DNA from: Beverwykella pulmonaria | Lineage: Eukaryota > Ascomycota > Dothideomycetes > Pleosporales > Melanommataceae | Length of the DNA stretch: 64,000 bases | NCBI GenBank assembly: GCA_001599595.1 | Contig: BCHH01000007.1 | Span: forward strand, 1,705,785-1,769,784 | Direction of reading: 5' to 3' | Shown here: positions 1 through 11,400 of the stretch, one piece after another | Layout: each line of letters opens with the position of its first letter | Position numbering within the stretch: the stretch's first letter is position 1 | Made by a program: the position numbers and the translations under genes | Notes under the pieces: generated by a model | Told to the model about the DNA's origin: nothing | The model's database searches: none | Seen by the model: the letters and a program-made list of their open reading frames with translations, nothing else

Positions 1-1
1 A

Positions 2-655
2 CCAGACCGCCATCGCCCCTATTGCCCCACCCGGCGGTCAATTTCAAGGGGTCGCTCTCCAAGTAGAGAGGTTTTAGTAGTGAGAACTTTTCGACAGGCA
101 TCTCGTTCACCAGATCACCATCACCATCGTAGCAGATCAAGGTCCCGGTCTTCCAGCATTGAAGCTACTGCGGTGAAAACGACTTGGATATCCTCTCATT
201 CTCCACATCGCCACCATCATCACCATCGGCGATACTCGTCGAGGCAACGGTCTCTAGACAACAATATCACCAGAGTAAAGAGAGTCATCCGTACAGTCTC
301 AGTGTCTCCCCAACGTCACGTCCATAACTTGGGTCTAAGAAGGCCTTCGCCGCACCAAACCACGGTGCTCAGAAAGACTAGTCGGACGGCCCCAACATTC
401 CCACATCGTCACTATCGGCACTCGAGGATCAGAAGCCGTTCCTCCAGTACAGAAGTTGTGAGAGTTAAAAAATTCAGTAGAACAACATCTGTATCTCCTC
501 ATCGCCTATGACTACCGACTCTCAGACAACGCTCTCGTAGCCGGGAATTCATAAAAGTGGAAGAGATTGTGAGGAGACCGTCCGTGTCTCCGCATCGTTC
601 TCGCCGTCGATTCTCTACACGCAGAGACTCTTCCACAGCCAGATCGAGGTCCTAG
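2..655 (+). pseudogene. RS/His-rich tandem-repeat protein, left-truncated, with an in-frame stop
   Basis: One reading frame is open from the left edge of the window to a TGA at 509-511. It then continues in the same frame, without a shift, to a TAG at 653-655. The protein is built from roughly 30-residue degenerate repeats combining an Arg/Ser run (RSRSRSSS), a basic stretch of the form VKxxxRT, and SVSPHRH. The last repeat lies beyond the TGA, so that stop falls inside the repeat array and looks like a CGA-to-TGA change. Alternatively the protein simply ends there. No upstream start is visible because the window begins inside the gene. The composition resembles fungal RS-type, nucleic-acid-associated or disordered proteins, but no domain is recognisable and I assign no function. 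Confidence 0.45.
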
Positions 656-1439
656 ACCATCCATAAAAGTGTTTGTCTTGCTTTGGGGAAGAAGCTCTAT
701 ATTTCCTGCCGCAGCTTCGATGTTTTTTCTATACTTGGTTAGGCCGCCAAGCTTCTCAGGCGAGTTGAGCTCAGGATGCCTCAATTATCAGCAATCTCAT
801 CGAGCAATCAACTCGGCTCCAAATTGTACAATTCTGAGATCCGACCCACCATCCCATAGTTCTCTGTTTTTACTTTTTTGTTTAGTAGATAGTTATCGCG
901 CTTGCGCTCGGTCAAACAGATGGCTCACGATTGACGTGCTGAGTGAGATTCAGGATAAGGTATCGACGCTCACGGCAAGAATCTAGTCAAGATAGGCAGT
1001 CACGTGAACCCGCTTCGAGCCTACGCCCCCAAATACAGCCTTGTTTTCCAAAGCGTACTACACCTTGCTCGGGCCGATGAGATTATATAGAAATAGCATA
1101 TAAAGATAAAATCAATTGTTATCCTGGGGCCTCGTACCGTTCGGACGGCTGTGAAATGATAATGATGCCCAGGATTGGGCAAAAGCGTGCATCACACGGA
1201 TCAGCGTATCACGCTTTATGGGGCACGTAAGTAAAAAATGTGAGAAAAGAGGTAGCAAACCTAATCCATTGAAGCCTCACATTGGAAGTCGTATCTTGCA
1301 GAACTAGAACATGGGGTTGATTAACTACCCTGATGTACACGCCAAAAAAAGTATTTCCGTCGTAAATGATGAAACAAGCCGACATAATATTTGGCGACTA
1401 TTTCCCAAGATATCTCACAAAGAATACACCCTATATCGT
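656..1439. other. Intergenic, nothing recognised
   Basis: Short ORFs occur on both strands, but none has family resemblance, splice logic or a conserved motif that I can support. Confidence 0.5.
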
Positions 1440-2010
1440 TATTGACACCGTTCCTCGCCTCGGCATTACTATTGGGTTTCGGAGTCGGCTTCCTGATGAT
1501 TCTTGCGCATGATCTTCTCCTTGATGGCACTGTCGTTTGTTAACAAGGCGGTCCGAGGACGTCACGGCATAACAGCTGCACTTACCTTGTTCTGCGTGTC
1601 TCACGGCTCTCACGGATTTCAATAAAGACAAAAATCCCCTAGACCTCACGAATCAGTATGGCCGGTGTCCGAAATTCTCCGAGGTGGAACATTGAACTAA
1701 CAAGGATTGCACTCAGAAACCAGGCCATCCCTCCAATGAAAAGGAAAGCGTGAATAACCCTCCCACTTCCACAGCCCGCATGACCAACGGTGCCAGCCAT
1801 CACAGTAACACGGAGCGCAACGGTCCAGAACCGGCCCTAGTAACAACCCCAGTAGTTCCAATACCAGAACGAGGAGCGTGTAAGAAAAAAGACATTGAGG
1901 GATATAGAGAATACTTTTTCCAGCAAACATCCCCACCGAAAAAGGACAAGTAAAGAAAACAACAAAGAAAAGACGGCCGTAACAAGGGTCACGACTATCC
2001 ATAACGACCC
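1440..2010 (-). pseudogene. Relic of a membrane-protein gene (copy A)
   Basis: On the minus strand a hydrophobic frame runs through YWNYWG, a TAG, GRFW and then HAFLFIGGMAWFLSAI. After a GTAAGT donor near 1590 and an acceptor near 1530 it can be spliced to a second exon starting AIKEKIMRKNHQE. Several stops interrupt it, and I find no start or end. A related fragment with the same YWNY...GRF and AFLFIGxMxW signature lies at about 8262-8500 on the plus strand. The substitutions between the copies fall largely at third codon positions in this frame, which is why I read it as former coding sequence. The family is not recognised; it is a multi-pass membrane protein by appearance only. Confidence 0.4.
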
Positions 2011-2815
2011 TTATTTTGCACTAGTTCCGTTCAACCCGAGTACGAACGAGCTCGTATTTGATCAGATGCCGAATGCGATAATATCCCATGTTTTCAACAA
2101 CTAGTCATCCTTCACCACGCCCTCTACTAGGCTACCATGCTGGATTACGACAATGAATAGCGCGTAGAAATACGATTCGTACATATGTCACATGAATATA
2201 GAATCGCTGGTGGCATTGACTTTCGTTCGGGAGCAGCTGTAGGTTTCGGCGAAGGAAAGGTTTTCAGCTCGGCGACGAGGCCTTCCCTACGGCTGCCCTT
2301 GAATACGATGAGCCACATCTCGCCAAATCATCCAAATCTTAGAAGGCAGGAGGACTAAACCCCTTCACCATCCTGGTGATGTTTTCTTCGTGAACCACCC
2401 ATTTCAGCTATGTTATCACTTCGAGCATGGTCTATTTGTTAAGCATTTGACTTCCTACTTTAAAATCATTTCCTCGCTCTTATCTCGAAATCAATACTTT
2501 TTTTCTAGAGCCATACCTGCGTCCTTAAATGACAAGGCTATTACGGTAGATGAGTCCCGCTTTAGTACGCAGACATGTAAAAGATGTGACAGCAAGATCA
2601 ATTATTCCTAGCTATCAATGCTGTATGAATAGCAGTACCCTTGTAACGGTTTAGGCTTGTCCAGATGCAGCTAGTTGATCTTGGTCAGACAGCTTATAAG
2701 CTGCTCTGACTTGATGTGTCCCAGAACAACGCAGTCGCCATATGATCATTGTCACCGTCAGAAAACCCTTACAACCCTTTCCTGCAAGTGATCGTTAAAT
2801 AACACCTTTGACTGT
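2011..2815. other. Downstream flank of the ABC transporter, nothing recognised
   Basis: Relatively AT-rich. A 73-codon plus-strand ORF at 2390-2611 ends in a single CxxC (TQTCKRC) but shows no further supporting motif. Confidence 0.45.
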
Positions 2816-5800
2816 TCATTTCCCAAACCTAACACTCCATTTCCTTACCCTGAATGCGTAATAAAGCAAAAGCGCCATAATACAATTAAATAGGACATAC
2901 GCCCACAGAATACCAAAATTGCGCCAGCGCATGCCCCAAGAAATACCAACACCAGCAAGGAACTGATCTGCGGTTGAAAGCGAGCAGTATTGGCATCCTG
3001 AAGTTGCCGAGGGATTGTACAACTGTCCGCCGTGTTGGGCAATATAATTGTAGAGATATTCAGCACAGGTGCGATCTGGTGGCGGTTCCATAACGCTCAA
3101 TTCATTCTCGGGGCATCTTATGGGTTCTCCATGTAATCCAGTTGCCGCAATGCCACTGATAATGTAAGTGAAGGGACTGACGTAATACATAAACTTCCAG
3201 AAGCCCGGCATGGCGGCCAGCGGTTGGAAGACACTAGGTTTGGTTAGTGACGATCATGGCGGGGGAAGTGGTACCTTACCCATTGAAGAGCATAGCCATG
3301 GAAAACATCAGAGTGGCGAGAGTGGCAGCGGTCTGGGAGTCGGGAGTTGCGGCGCTGATCATGCTTGCGAAGCTTGTGGCGTAAATGAAGTACTGGACGC
3401 AGTAAAGCAGTACCAGGCCCTGGCGGTCTGGGGATTGGATACTAGCGTCATTTTAGCGTTATAAAAGTATTCAAGTGACATGTGGCGAGCATACCCAAAC
3501 ACAGGATAGTAATAACATGCATAGACTACGACTCCGAATACGATCTGATACGGAAGTTCAACGATCATGTTTGAGAGGACTAGGGTAACCCACGAATACG
3601 TCATCGATGGCCCTTCCCGTGTCTGTTCCTGCTTAGAATCTGTTCCCACCACATTCCAGGGTTATACTACCTCGTAGAGCAACCTATTCGCCATAAATCT
3701 TGGCATAATCTACACTTATTAGATCTCCCACAATACACATACTGACCTCCACATACCTGTTGAAGTAGGGAGCTTAGGATTGCGGTTATCATGAAGATGC
3801 TAAATATCACATCTTGAACTCCTTGTTTAGAATTGGGCAACTGGTAGAACGAGAAACCGATGAAACTGTTGCAAATCAGTCTATCTTCAAGGAAAACTCT
3901 GGTCGGCTTACAGGGATGAAACAAGGCCTAGAATTAATTTGCCCCAGACGTAAGATGGTGTCCTCCAATGCTGCTGAAAATTGCGCATCGTGGTATGAAG
4001 CAATTGGATATGGATTGGCGTCTCAAAGCGACCGCGAAAGCTCTCATTTGGAGAAATGAATACGGCATGGCTCATGTTGGTCGTGATGCGATCTCTTTCA
4101 ACATCTTGCAGCCGCTTCTCCTCGCTTGTGCTCCAAATACGGGCCCAGTCCAAGTCGCCCCGAGGTTCCGCCTGAGGCGAAATGACTTCCATCAAATACT
4201 CAGCAGGATTCTCACTACCCCCGCACTTTCGTGACCCATGATTCTCAAAGTAGTCAACAACACTATTTGAATTCAGGCCAATGTCGCCGAAGTACACCGT
4301 CTTTCCTCCTGTTGTAAGGAATAGCAGCCGGTCAAACTTTAGCAACAGAACGGCGCTAGGCTGATGTATTGTGGCCAGAATGGCCATGCCGCTGTTTGCG
4401 AGTTTCTGCAACAGGGAAACAATTGCAAGGGAGCTCTGAGAATCTAGTCCACTGGTGGGCTCATCTAGAAAGAGGAGACAGTGTGGTTTGGCTGCTAACT
4501 CAACACCGATGCTTACACGTTTTCGCTGTTCCATGGTGAGGCCACCTTCGACAGATCCGATCACCGCGTCGGCGAACTCTTGCATTCCCAGAACCTTGAT
4601 GCATTTAGTTCTTTATGGGCGAAAATTGGCAGTGAGAACATACCAACCTTGATGATCTCTTCTACATAACTGTACTTCTTCGATTTCATGGTCGATCTCC
4701 CTTGACGAAGTAAAGCGCTGAAACATAACGCTTCTCGAACTGTTGCTGTCTCAAGAAGTACGTCTTGTTGCGGAACATAACCTACATTCGTCAGTTATTG
4801 CAATTCAATGCATTTATCCTAATTACCAAGGTTTTCAAACGCCGAACGGGAAATATCAGATCCACGTAAACTAATGTTGCCTAAACGTAACCCGGAGTTG
4901 AGACGACCTGCAAGAAAGTCCAAAAGAGTCGTTTTACCAGCTCCGGAAACTGCCATGAGCGCTGTGAGTGAGCCTGATTGCATCCATCCTGATATATCGT
5001 CGAGGATTCTGCGTGACCCTGATCCAGCCTTGACATCATATGTAATGTCTTTCCACGAGAAAAGTACATGTTTCGGAGTATTTGGCAGAGCCGAGCTCTC
5101 GCTATCCCTCTGCTGAGGCCCCGATATGCATTTTGTAGCGACTTCCTCTTGGTCGAAACGCACAGTACATTTGGGGCGCTTTCCGCGGAGAAATTGAATC
5201 GCTCCCGGATTTTCGGATAGAGCGAGATTCAACTCGCTTGCGGCAAGATATGTGATGGTAAAGAAAGCTAAGAAACCGAAGAGAATACCGACATTTCTCC
5301 AAAGGCGGTTGTAGCTGTACTGGAAACTGCTCTCGATGTAGGCGTTGCCAGAAACAGTAGTCTCCCCGACGTTAGCGCCGGGCACAGCACATATGAATCC
5401 AGTGGCAGACGCGTCTGAATAATCAGGTACGAGACTTACAAGGTTAGATTTGTACCGCCTTGAACATTCAAACTTACCTAGAACAAGAATAATGTACTCC
5501 ATTGAATTGATTCACCATCAGTACCTCGAAGCCGTATGCGAGGGGATTAATCCAGATTATCCACCCAAACCAAGGGTGCATGTACGACCGCAATAAAGTA
5601 AATCCTGTGTAGTTCAGGGTCGCCAATAGAAGGACGCCAGCGAGGGCCAAAGCTTGGTAGTACATTTTCGTAATAGAGCCTACGGTTCGGAAAATAGATG
5701 ACATGGTGAATCGAATGAGGATAGCGGTGAGGTAGAAGGTGAAAAATGTGGATGCCTCAGCCTGAAAGCCAGCCAGGAAATACAACGTTATATTGAAGCA

Positions 5801-7643
5801 CGTGGCGACGACCAGTTTAATTGGTATATCCAGGGCAAACACGGCCATGCTTTCAATAAAAGGATGGCAGAAACTATACTGTGTTAACGTGATGTAAGCT
5901 GCGTGGTTGAAGGTTTAGCGAACTTACGCGTATGACGTGTGCTTTTGGATGATGGGTCTCTGCTCAAACAAAGAACTAATTTCAATGACAGAGACGACGG
6001 TGTTGAGAAGCAGGACAAAAAACAAGACCGATCCTGTGGAGAAAAAGCCGTCCGTGTTGCTTGGAATGTTGTAGAAGAGTGACCCAACAACCAGCGCCAT
6101 GATGACTTGTCCCACAAGCGTCGTTAAAATCGGAGTCTTGTCATTCCAACTGCGATAATACGCTCGCTGCAAGCACGCTCGGAATTGTGCCTGGAGGCTA
6201 ACTGTATATGGAGATCGGAAGAGAAGAAATCTTGCTTTTGCAGCTCGACGTGCAGTTCGAAACGCGCTGTCCGCTGAGGTCCTCGAGAGGTTCTCTTCCA
6301 ACCCACTTATTTCATCTTGAAGTGTCTTGTACTCCCTAGAAGAATGCCAAGCCTGCTCAAATTCATCTGGAGAACGAGGGACTCTATCTTGGAAACGTTG
6401 TCGTGCTTTCCTTTCTGAGGGGTTGGTTACAGCAGTGAGGAAATCAGGTGTAGATTGGTGTGGTTCGCAGATCCAGCCCAAATCCTCGAAATAGAATCTG
6501 GCGCGAGCGATCGATCCAAAGTATATCTCTCTCCCTTCGTAAAGAACAAGCACTTTGTCGAAGAGATTGTAGATTGCTTCAGAGGCTTGGTACAAGGCAG
6601 CGACATGAACCGTCCCGAGGAGGTCCGAGGTCACTTTTAGATGAGAAACAAACTTCAGTGCCGTAGCCGAATCGAGACCCCGGGTACTATTGTCCCAGCA
6701 TCCTACGGCAGCTCGAGCGAGGACCATCTCCGCTATGCTCACACGCTACAGGTGGGTTAGTAATTAAGACCATGGTATAGTAGACTACTTGCCTTTCTTT
6801 CACCGCCGGAGACTCCTCGAACGTAGTCACTCCCGACCTTGGTGTCTTGGACATGTGCCAATCCTGTCATCGCCATCACAACAGCGGTCATTTTTTCGAC
6901 ATGTTCCTTTCTAGATTCTCCGACAAGCCGATTTCGAGGCATGCGTAAACAGGCAGCAAATTCGAGAGTTTGCTTAACCGTAAGATGCGCAAAGTGTGTG
7001 TCGGCCTCGGCATTGTACACCGTCTCTCCTTTGAAATCTCGCGACATTTCTTTCTGGGGAATGCCTCACCAAATAATGAGTTTAGTCTTCAACAATTAAA
7101 AGGAGAGGGCTTACCATTATAGTGCAAGCTTGCGTCTTGTCCCATACAGAGTCCATTCATCTCACCCCCGATAGCCTTCAACAATGACGAACACCCGCTG
7201 CCAGGTCTCCCTAGTACAAGCAACATTTCTCCTGATTGCACTAAGCCATCCAGCTGGTGCAGGACTCTTCGTGGTGAATTCTTCCGCCACAGTCTATAGA
7301 GTTGGAATGGCTTCAGGAACAGGGAAATCACGTCTTGGGCGGACTGTTCGGTACTCCTGGAGCCTAACATATCAAAGTTTTTGAAAATAATCGACGTTCT
7401 TCTAAACTTCCACGAGTTGTCATTTGCTGATGTGAGGACGTTCTCTACCCATTTTCTCGCATCGAATGTGGAACTTCTTGGATCCAGAGCCAAATCTCCT
7501 ATATTGGGAATTGGCGAAGTGTCCGTTTCAGAGACCGGTGTTCCTCTTCCTCTGATTTCAAGTGCGATGCGGGTAATTTCAGGAAATGGGTTGCCAGTGT
7601 TGTAGCTTTCTGCAGGCATCGTCTGACTTGTGGATGTAGCCAT
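2816..7643 (-). CDS. PDR-type (ABCG) full-size ABC transporter
   Basis: ATP-driven plasma-membrane exporter of the fungal pleiotropic drug resistance type, arranged NBD1-TMD1-NBD2-TMD2, about 1434 aa. NBD1 has the fungal degenerate Walker [10 protein letters not shown] (145-153, Cys in place of Lys), signature VSGGERK (261-267) and Walker B region [14 protein letters not shown]2 has a canonical Walker [10 protein letters not shown] (about 832-840), the EQRKR signature variant and [14 protein letters not shown]-terminal membrane segments end in ...VRFGK. I place eleven introns at 7065-7114, 6746-6792, 5874-5927, 5435-5477, 4782-4826, 4595-4647, 3866-3911, 3710-3756, about 3632-3670, 3442-3494 and 3234-3279; the spliced length is a multiple of three. 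The intron at 6746-6792 has a GC donor and the one at 4595-4647 a GTTGGT donor. No stop or frameshift is seen, so it looks functional although pseudogenes surround it. Substrates (azoles, plant defence compounds, own metabolites) cannot be told from sequence. Confidence 0.93.
6746..6792 (-). other. GC-AG intron in the ABC transporter
   Basis: The minus strand reads ...GAAAGAAAG|GCAAGT at the donor and ...CTGTAG|CGTGTG at the acceptor. Removing these 47 bp joins VSGGERK to RVSIAE, which is exactly the conserved PDR reading. The rest of the donor matches the consensus well, as is usual for GC donors. Confidence 0.75.
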
Positions 7644-8261
7644 AACTTAGCAGGCCGCAAATAACCAGAGACTACTATTGTTTTTGAATTGGATTCGGCA
7701 CAGGTGGTGTAGGTGGGTAAGTGTACATAGGTACGAGTGGTCCGTCAAGCCTGTGTCCGAAGATCGCGATCACTATGTTCGCGAAGCTGCATCACGTTCC
7801 TTTTTCCATCCAACCGACACCAGCCCAAGGTTGAACCTTAAGCTCGCCTGATTTTTGTCTCGCCTTCCCTAAAAATGTTAGAAGCGGGGATGGAACAATC
7901 CTCCGTAGCTGAACCTAAAACCCTAGGTTACACAACCTTAGCATCTCGACAGAATCACCACTAAATAGGACGCGAGTGTGGTCGCAGCAAAATACCTTCT
8001 TCGATCCAGCTCCTATACTAGATCGGCGTGAGGACATGATGCACTAGATGCAGCTAGCATGGTCGTACTTTTCATTGTCCCGTGTTCGAATACCAGGTCT
8101 GGAACATGACTAGGCATCAGGCCACACTCTTGCATTGATTAAGTTTCAATGACCAGGACGGAGTTGGGTCAAAGTGTTTCGGTATCTAGACGCGTGACTG
8201 TCTGTCGGTATGCTCTATGGGAGAAGCAGGTAGCAGACGAGCTCTAGACATATCTTTATCT
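7644..8261. other. Upstream region of the ABC transporter, nothing recognised
   Basis: Presumably holds the transporter promoter (minus-strand gene). I see no convincing PDRE-like or other named operator. Confidence 0.4.
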
Positions 8262-8500
8262 GGGACGCACACGTGCTCGACCCACTGATACTGGAACTAC
8301 TAGGGCTATTACTAGGGCCGATTCCGGGTCACTGCTCCACGCTCTCGTGTCACACCTGTTATAGTCGATTTCACAGGCTACCATTCCCAGCGGGTTGTAC
8401 TGGCTTTCTTGTTTATTGGTGCAATGACTTGGATGACGAGCGCATTCCTCGCAAATACAGCTTCCTGGAAAAGGATGTGATCAATGTTGATTAGGATAGG
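8262..8500 (+). pseudogene. Relic of a membrane-protein gene (copy B)
   Basis: In one frame the plus strand reads YWNY, stop, GYY, stop, GRF and then VLAFLFIGAMTWMTSAFLA. It parallels the minus-strand fragment at 1440-2010 residue for residue over the hydrophobic segment. Multiple TAG/TGA stops make it non-functional. The two fragments lie on either side of the ABC transporter in opposite orientations. Family not recognised. Confidence 0.38.
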
Positions 8501-9371
8501 GACTGTACGTGTATATTGAGAAACGGGTGGGACACCAGACGCATAGAGGAACGTGAGTATAGCCATCTTGCTTAGCCTTTATGAAGAATAATGCAATGAA
8601 GTTGAAACAATCTAGTAGCATGTAGGAGAGATCGAGCAGGTGGGTAAGCAGAAGAATTGGATTGGTGTGTCTAGGGTTGCGAAACACGGCAAGGGAGACG
8701 GCGACGAAGGTCGTGCCAAGACACACGTGAATGCCATTTTGGTTGAATTAAATTAGTTGCTGCCTCCCATTAGCACCAAGGAGCAGCACCGTGTTATTAG
8801 AATGAAACCTTTGTCCTGCGAAGTTGGTGATGTGATCTACCCCGCACAAACGCACTTCCCTCCTTCCCTCAGCTGAGATACTAAGATGCTCCCCCGGAGT
8901 GTCTCCCTGGTTCCCGGATACTGCTAACCTAGCGAAGTTTATCTAAGTGTAAATTTTCGATCTAGCGTACGGTAAGCAAGATATCACCTGTCAAACGCCT
9001 GCAGGGAACTGAACATGTGAAGATGAGTTTACTTGTTGCAACTAGCATGGGTTATTATACATATGTATTTTGTGTTGCAAAGGGTGAGGTCCATTTTGTT
9101 GGGAACCAACTCTTGTCTTCGAGCGTTAGACTACTTAAAAATATGACTGAATTGCCGTCTTTAGGGCGTACAATAATGGCGGCCGCTATACTTCTTTTCC
9201 CCTTGATACCATTTTTATTCACTTCAGGCATTTAAAGTATGCGTTCTATAAAATTTATGGGAAGATTATACAGCTAAGCACCATTGAAGGTGGTTCTGTA
9301 CCCTGGCTATTTGAACGAGTCCAATCGATCCCAGTCAATTCGCAAGCTTTGAAGAGAGACATTTCCCTAAA
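8501..9371. other. Intergenic, nothing firmly recognised
   Basis: Short ORFs exist (for example 9017-9235, 72 codons, hydrophobic C-terminus), but none can be tied to a family. The upstream exons of the lysophospholipase relic may lie here. Confidence 0.4.
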
Positions 9372-10550
9372 TACTATGGCTATGCTCCATCCTCAGTGGA
9401 CTGTCCAAGTCCGCAACCTACAACCCGAAATTCACCGACTCTTTCCCTAGAGGAGACGAACTAGCTAGAAAGGAGGCGCAACGTTACAGGTTGGGCAATC
9501 CGGGACTTCCTAGCCAAAACAAATATCAGCGGTTTTGACACCAAAGTCGCCAGGAATGCCACAGCTTTGCTAAATATTGCAATTGCAATTTCGGGAGGGG
9601 ATGGAGGCCACATATGAATGGTGCAGGCAGGGTTGCTGCGTTTGATAACAGGACTACAAACTTAACTTCGCCCGGCCATTTGGGTGGGCTGTCAGGCGGC
9701 CACATACCTAGCCGGCCTTTCAGGGGGCGCTTAGCTAGTAGGAAGTCTATATGTACCGCAGCTGAGGTCAGTGCAAGAGCTATACATGATGGATCCGAAT
9801 CCCTCCGCGTCGTTATGGCAATTTGATATTACAATCATCGAGGGCGTGTCAAGAAAGAGTTTCGGTAATACCTAATGCTAACGATCTAGGACCTGCTACT
9901 TTATCCGCCACACAGTACTATGACGAAATCACTGACGAGGTCCAAAACAAGGAAAACGCCAACTTCAACACCACCATTACGAATCTGTGGGGAAGAGGCC
10001 TCTCCTTCCAACTGTTTAGCGCCACGGATGGCAATTCTAAGAAGCATAACAAACTACACTAATCTACCATAAACACTAAGAAGTTAAGACTACACATTCT
10101 TTGGCGCTCCCAAAAACTCAGACTACCAATCACCACTGGCACCATTGCCTATTATAGTCGCAATCGAGCGCGTATCGAACCAGCTCCTCATACTTACAAA
10201 CTCCAGTATCTACGAAATCTACCCCTAGAAAATTGTCACATTTGACCCTCCTACTCTGGCATTTGCTCCGCTGCAATACATAGGCTCCAACTTCAGCAAT
10301 GGCACCATTTCTGGACAAAACCGTTGTGTGACAGGATGCGACAATGCCGGCTTCGTCGTCGGCACATCCTCTTCACTCTTTAACCAAGCCTTCCTACAAA
10401 TCACCAAAACGGATGCTCCGCCCCGAGTGCTTTACTACGTATCAGGGAAGTTGCAGAGAAGTTGCAGAGAAGATATTGTATGGGGGGTCGAACTGGATGC
10501 TCGTAATGAAGAGATCTCAGAGTACGGCGAGGGATCTGGCGAAGAGTAGG
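9372..10550 (+). pseudogene. Lysophospholipase (phospholipase B) relic
   Basis: Scattered frames match the secreted fungal lysophospholipase family in the right order. They are GYAPSSVDCPS near 9375; IRDFLAKTNISGFDT near 9500; IAIAISGGG (the GxSGGG nucleophile region) near 9590; MNGAGRVAAFDNRTT; a stretch with YYDEITDEV and FNTTITNLWGRGLSFQL at 9920-10030; then IVAIERVSNQ, FAPLQYIGSNF and DNAGFVVGTSSSLFNQ at 10140-10400. Lesions include a TAG at 9462-9464 where the family has Trp, frame changes near 9610 and 10040, and a TAG near 10213. The 3' part after about 10450 is not recognisable. An intact enzyme would hydrolyse fatty-acyl esters of lysophospholipids outside the cell. This copy cannot make a full protein. 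Confidence 0.75.
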
Positions 10551-10689
10551 CAGGAGATGCTGAGGTGGTCGGCATAGATCTCGAGCTCAGAAGTAAGAAC
10601 GAATTCTTGCATGACCCGGACTCTTTCGAACTAGTCCCTACCCAAAAAGCACTTGGGGCGGGGAGGAATTGTTGGAAAGGAGCTGCACA

Positions 10690-11400
10690 ATCCTTTCAGG
10701 AAGATATGACTCTGTTCAATGCTGACAGGAATTGCTGCCTACCCTCGTCATAGTTTGCATTGATAGTAAGGGAGTGTTGGAATGACTTATGTGCCTCTGT
10801 ATATCTCTATAGATGATATAATGCACGCCCCTTACAAAACAATGCTTTTGTTTCCTTGGGAAGTAAGCGGATAGCCTTGTCGCAATCGAATGTTGCGCCA
10901 TCGAACTGGGAAAAGCGAAGAAGGACTCGATTATCGTGAAGTATTCTCCAGAACTCTGAGGCTTTGATCAGAGCTAAGCTTTCCATGGATGTGGTGTATT
11001 TCGCAATGGCCGCGTGGCACCGCCCTTTACGGTACAGCATAACTCCCTCCTCCTTGAGAGTCGATGATTCCTCTTCTTCCAATGCCGTGCCACTCGGTGC
11101 TTCCATTGGAGCTGTGTCGCCAGTGGATGCGTTGCGTGTACTTTTACCACATATGAGTGGTGATTAGTGCGTATTATATAGATCTCGCCAGCGCTGGACT
11201 TTTAGTAGAGCGCTCGTAAAGCGGGGTAACTTCCATGGGGAAAGAAGACGTCGTCATCAAGTTCGATATTGACATTGTAAAGTGTAAGGAGATTAACAGT
11301 CCCAGTGCAGTCTTCTACCACGTTGTCAACGCTGTTCGACGAAACGGTTCGGTGATTGCTCTTGAACCGTCAGTCTTCATTAGGTAAGGGCTTAGTCTAG
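10690..11400 (-). pseudogene. TPR-domain protein relic (fungal TPR/SET-like family)
   Basis: The minus strand carries KEEGVMLYRKGRCHAAIAKY and VLLRFSQFDGATFDCDKAI, then KALFCKGRALYHL, which is the helix-turn-helix pattern of tetratricopeptide repeats. A TAG at 10807-10809 follows YHL, after which the same frame continues RYTEAHKSFQHSLTINANYD, so the stop is premature. Upstream, from about 11380 to 11110, a stretch with NVVEDCTGTVNLLTLYN resembles the N-terminal module preceding the TPRs in the fungal TPR/SET family, again broken by a TAA. A role in protein-protein contact is known for TPRs; this copy appears dead. Confidence 0.6.

Noticed and set aside
2390..2611. 73-codon ORF with VDESRFSTQTCKRCDSK, faintly like a TnpB/Fanzor zinc-ribbon end
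   Set aside because: Only one CxxC pair, no RuvC-type motifs nearby, and no frame of the needed length; chance resemblance is likelier.
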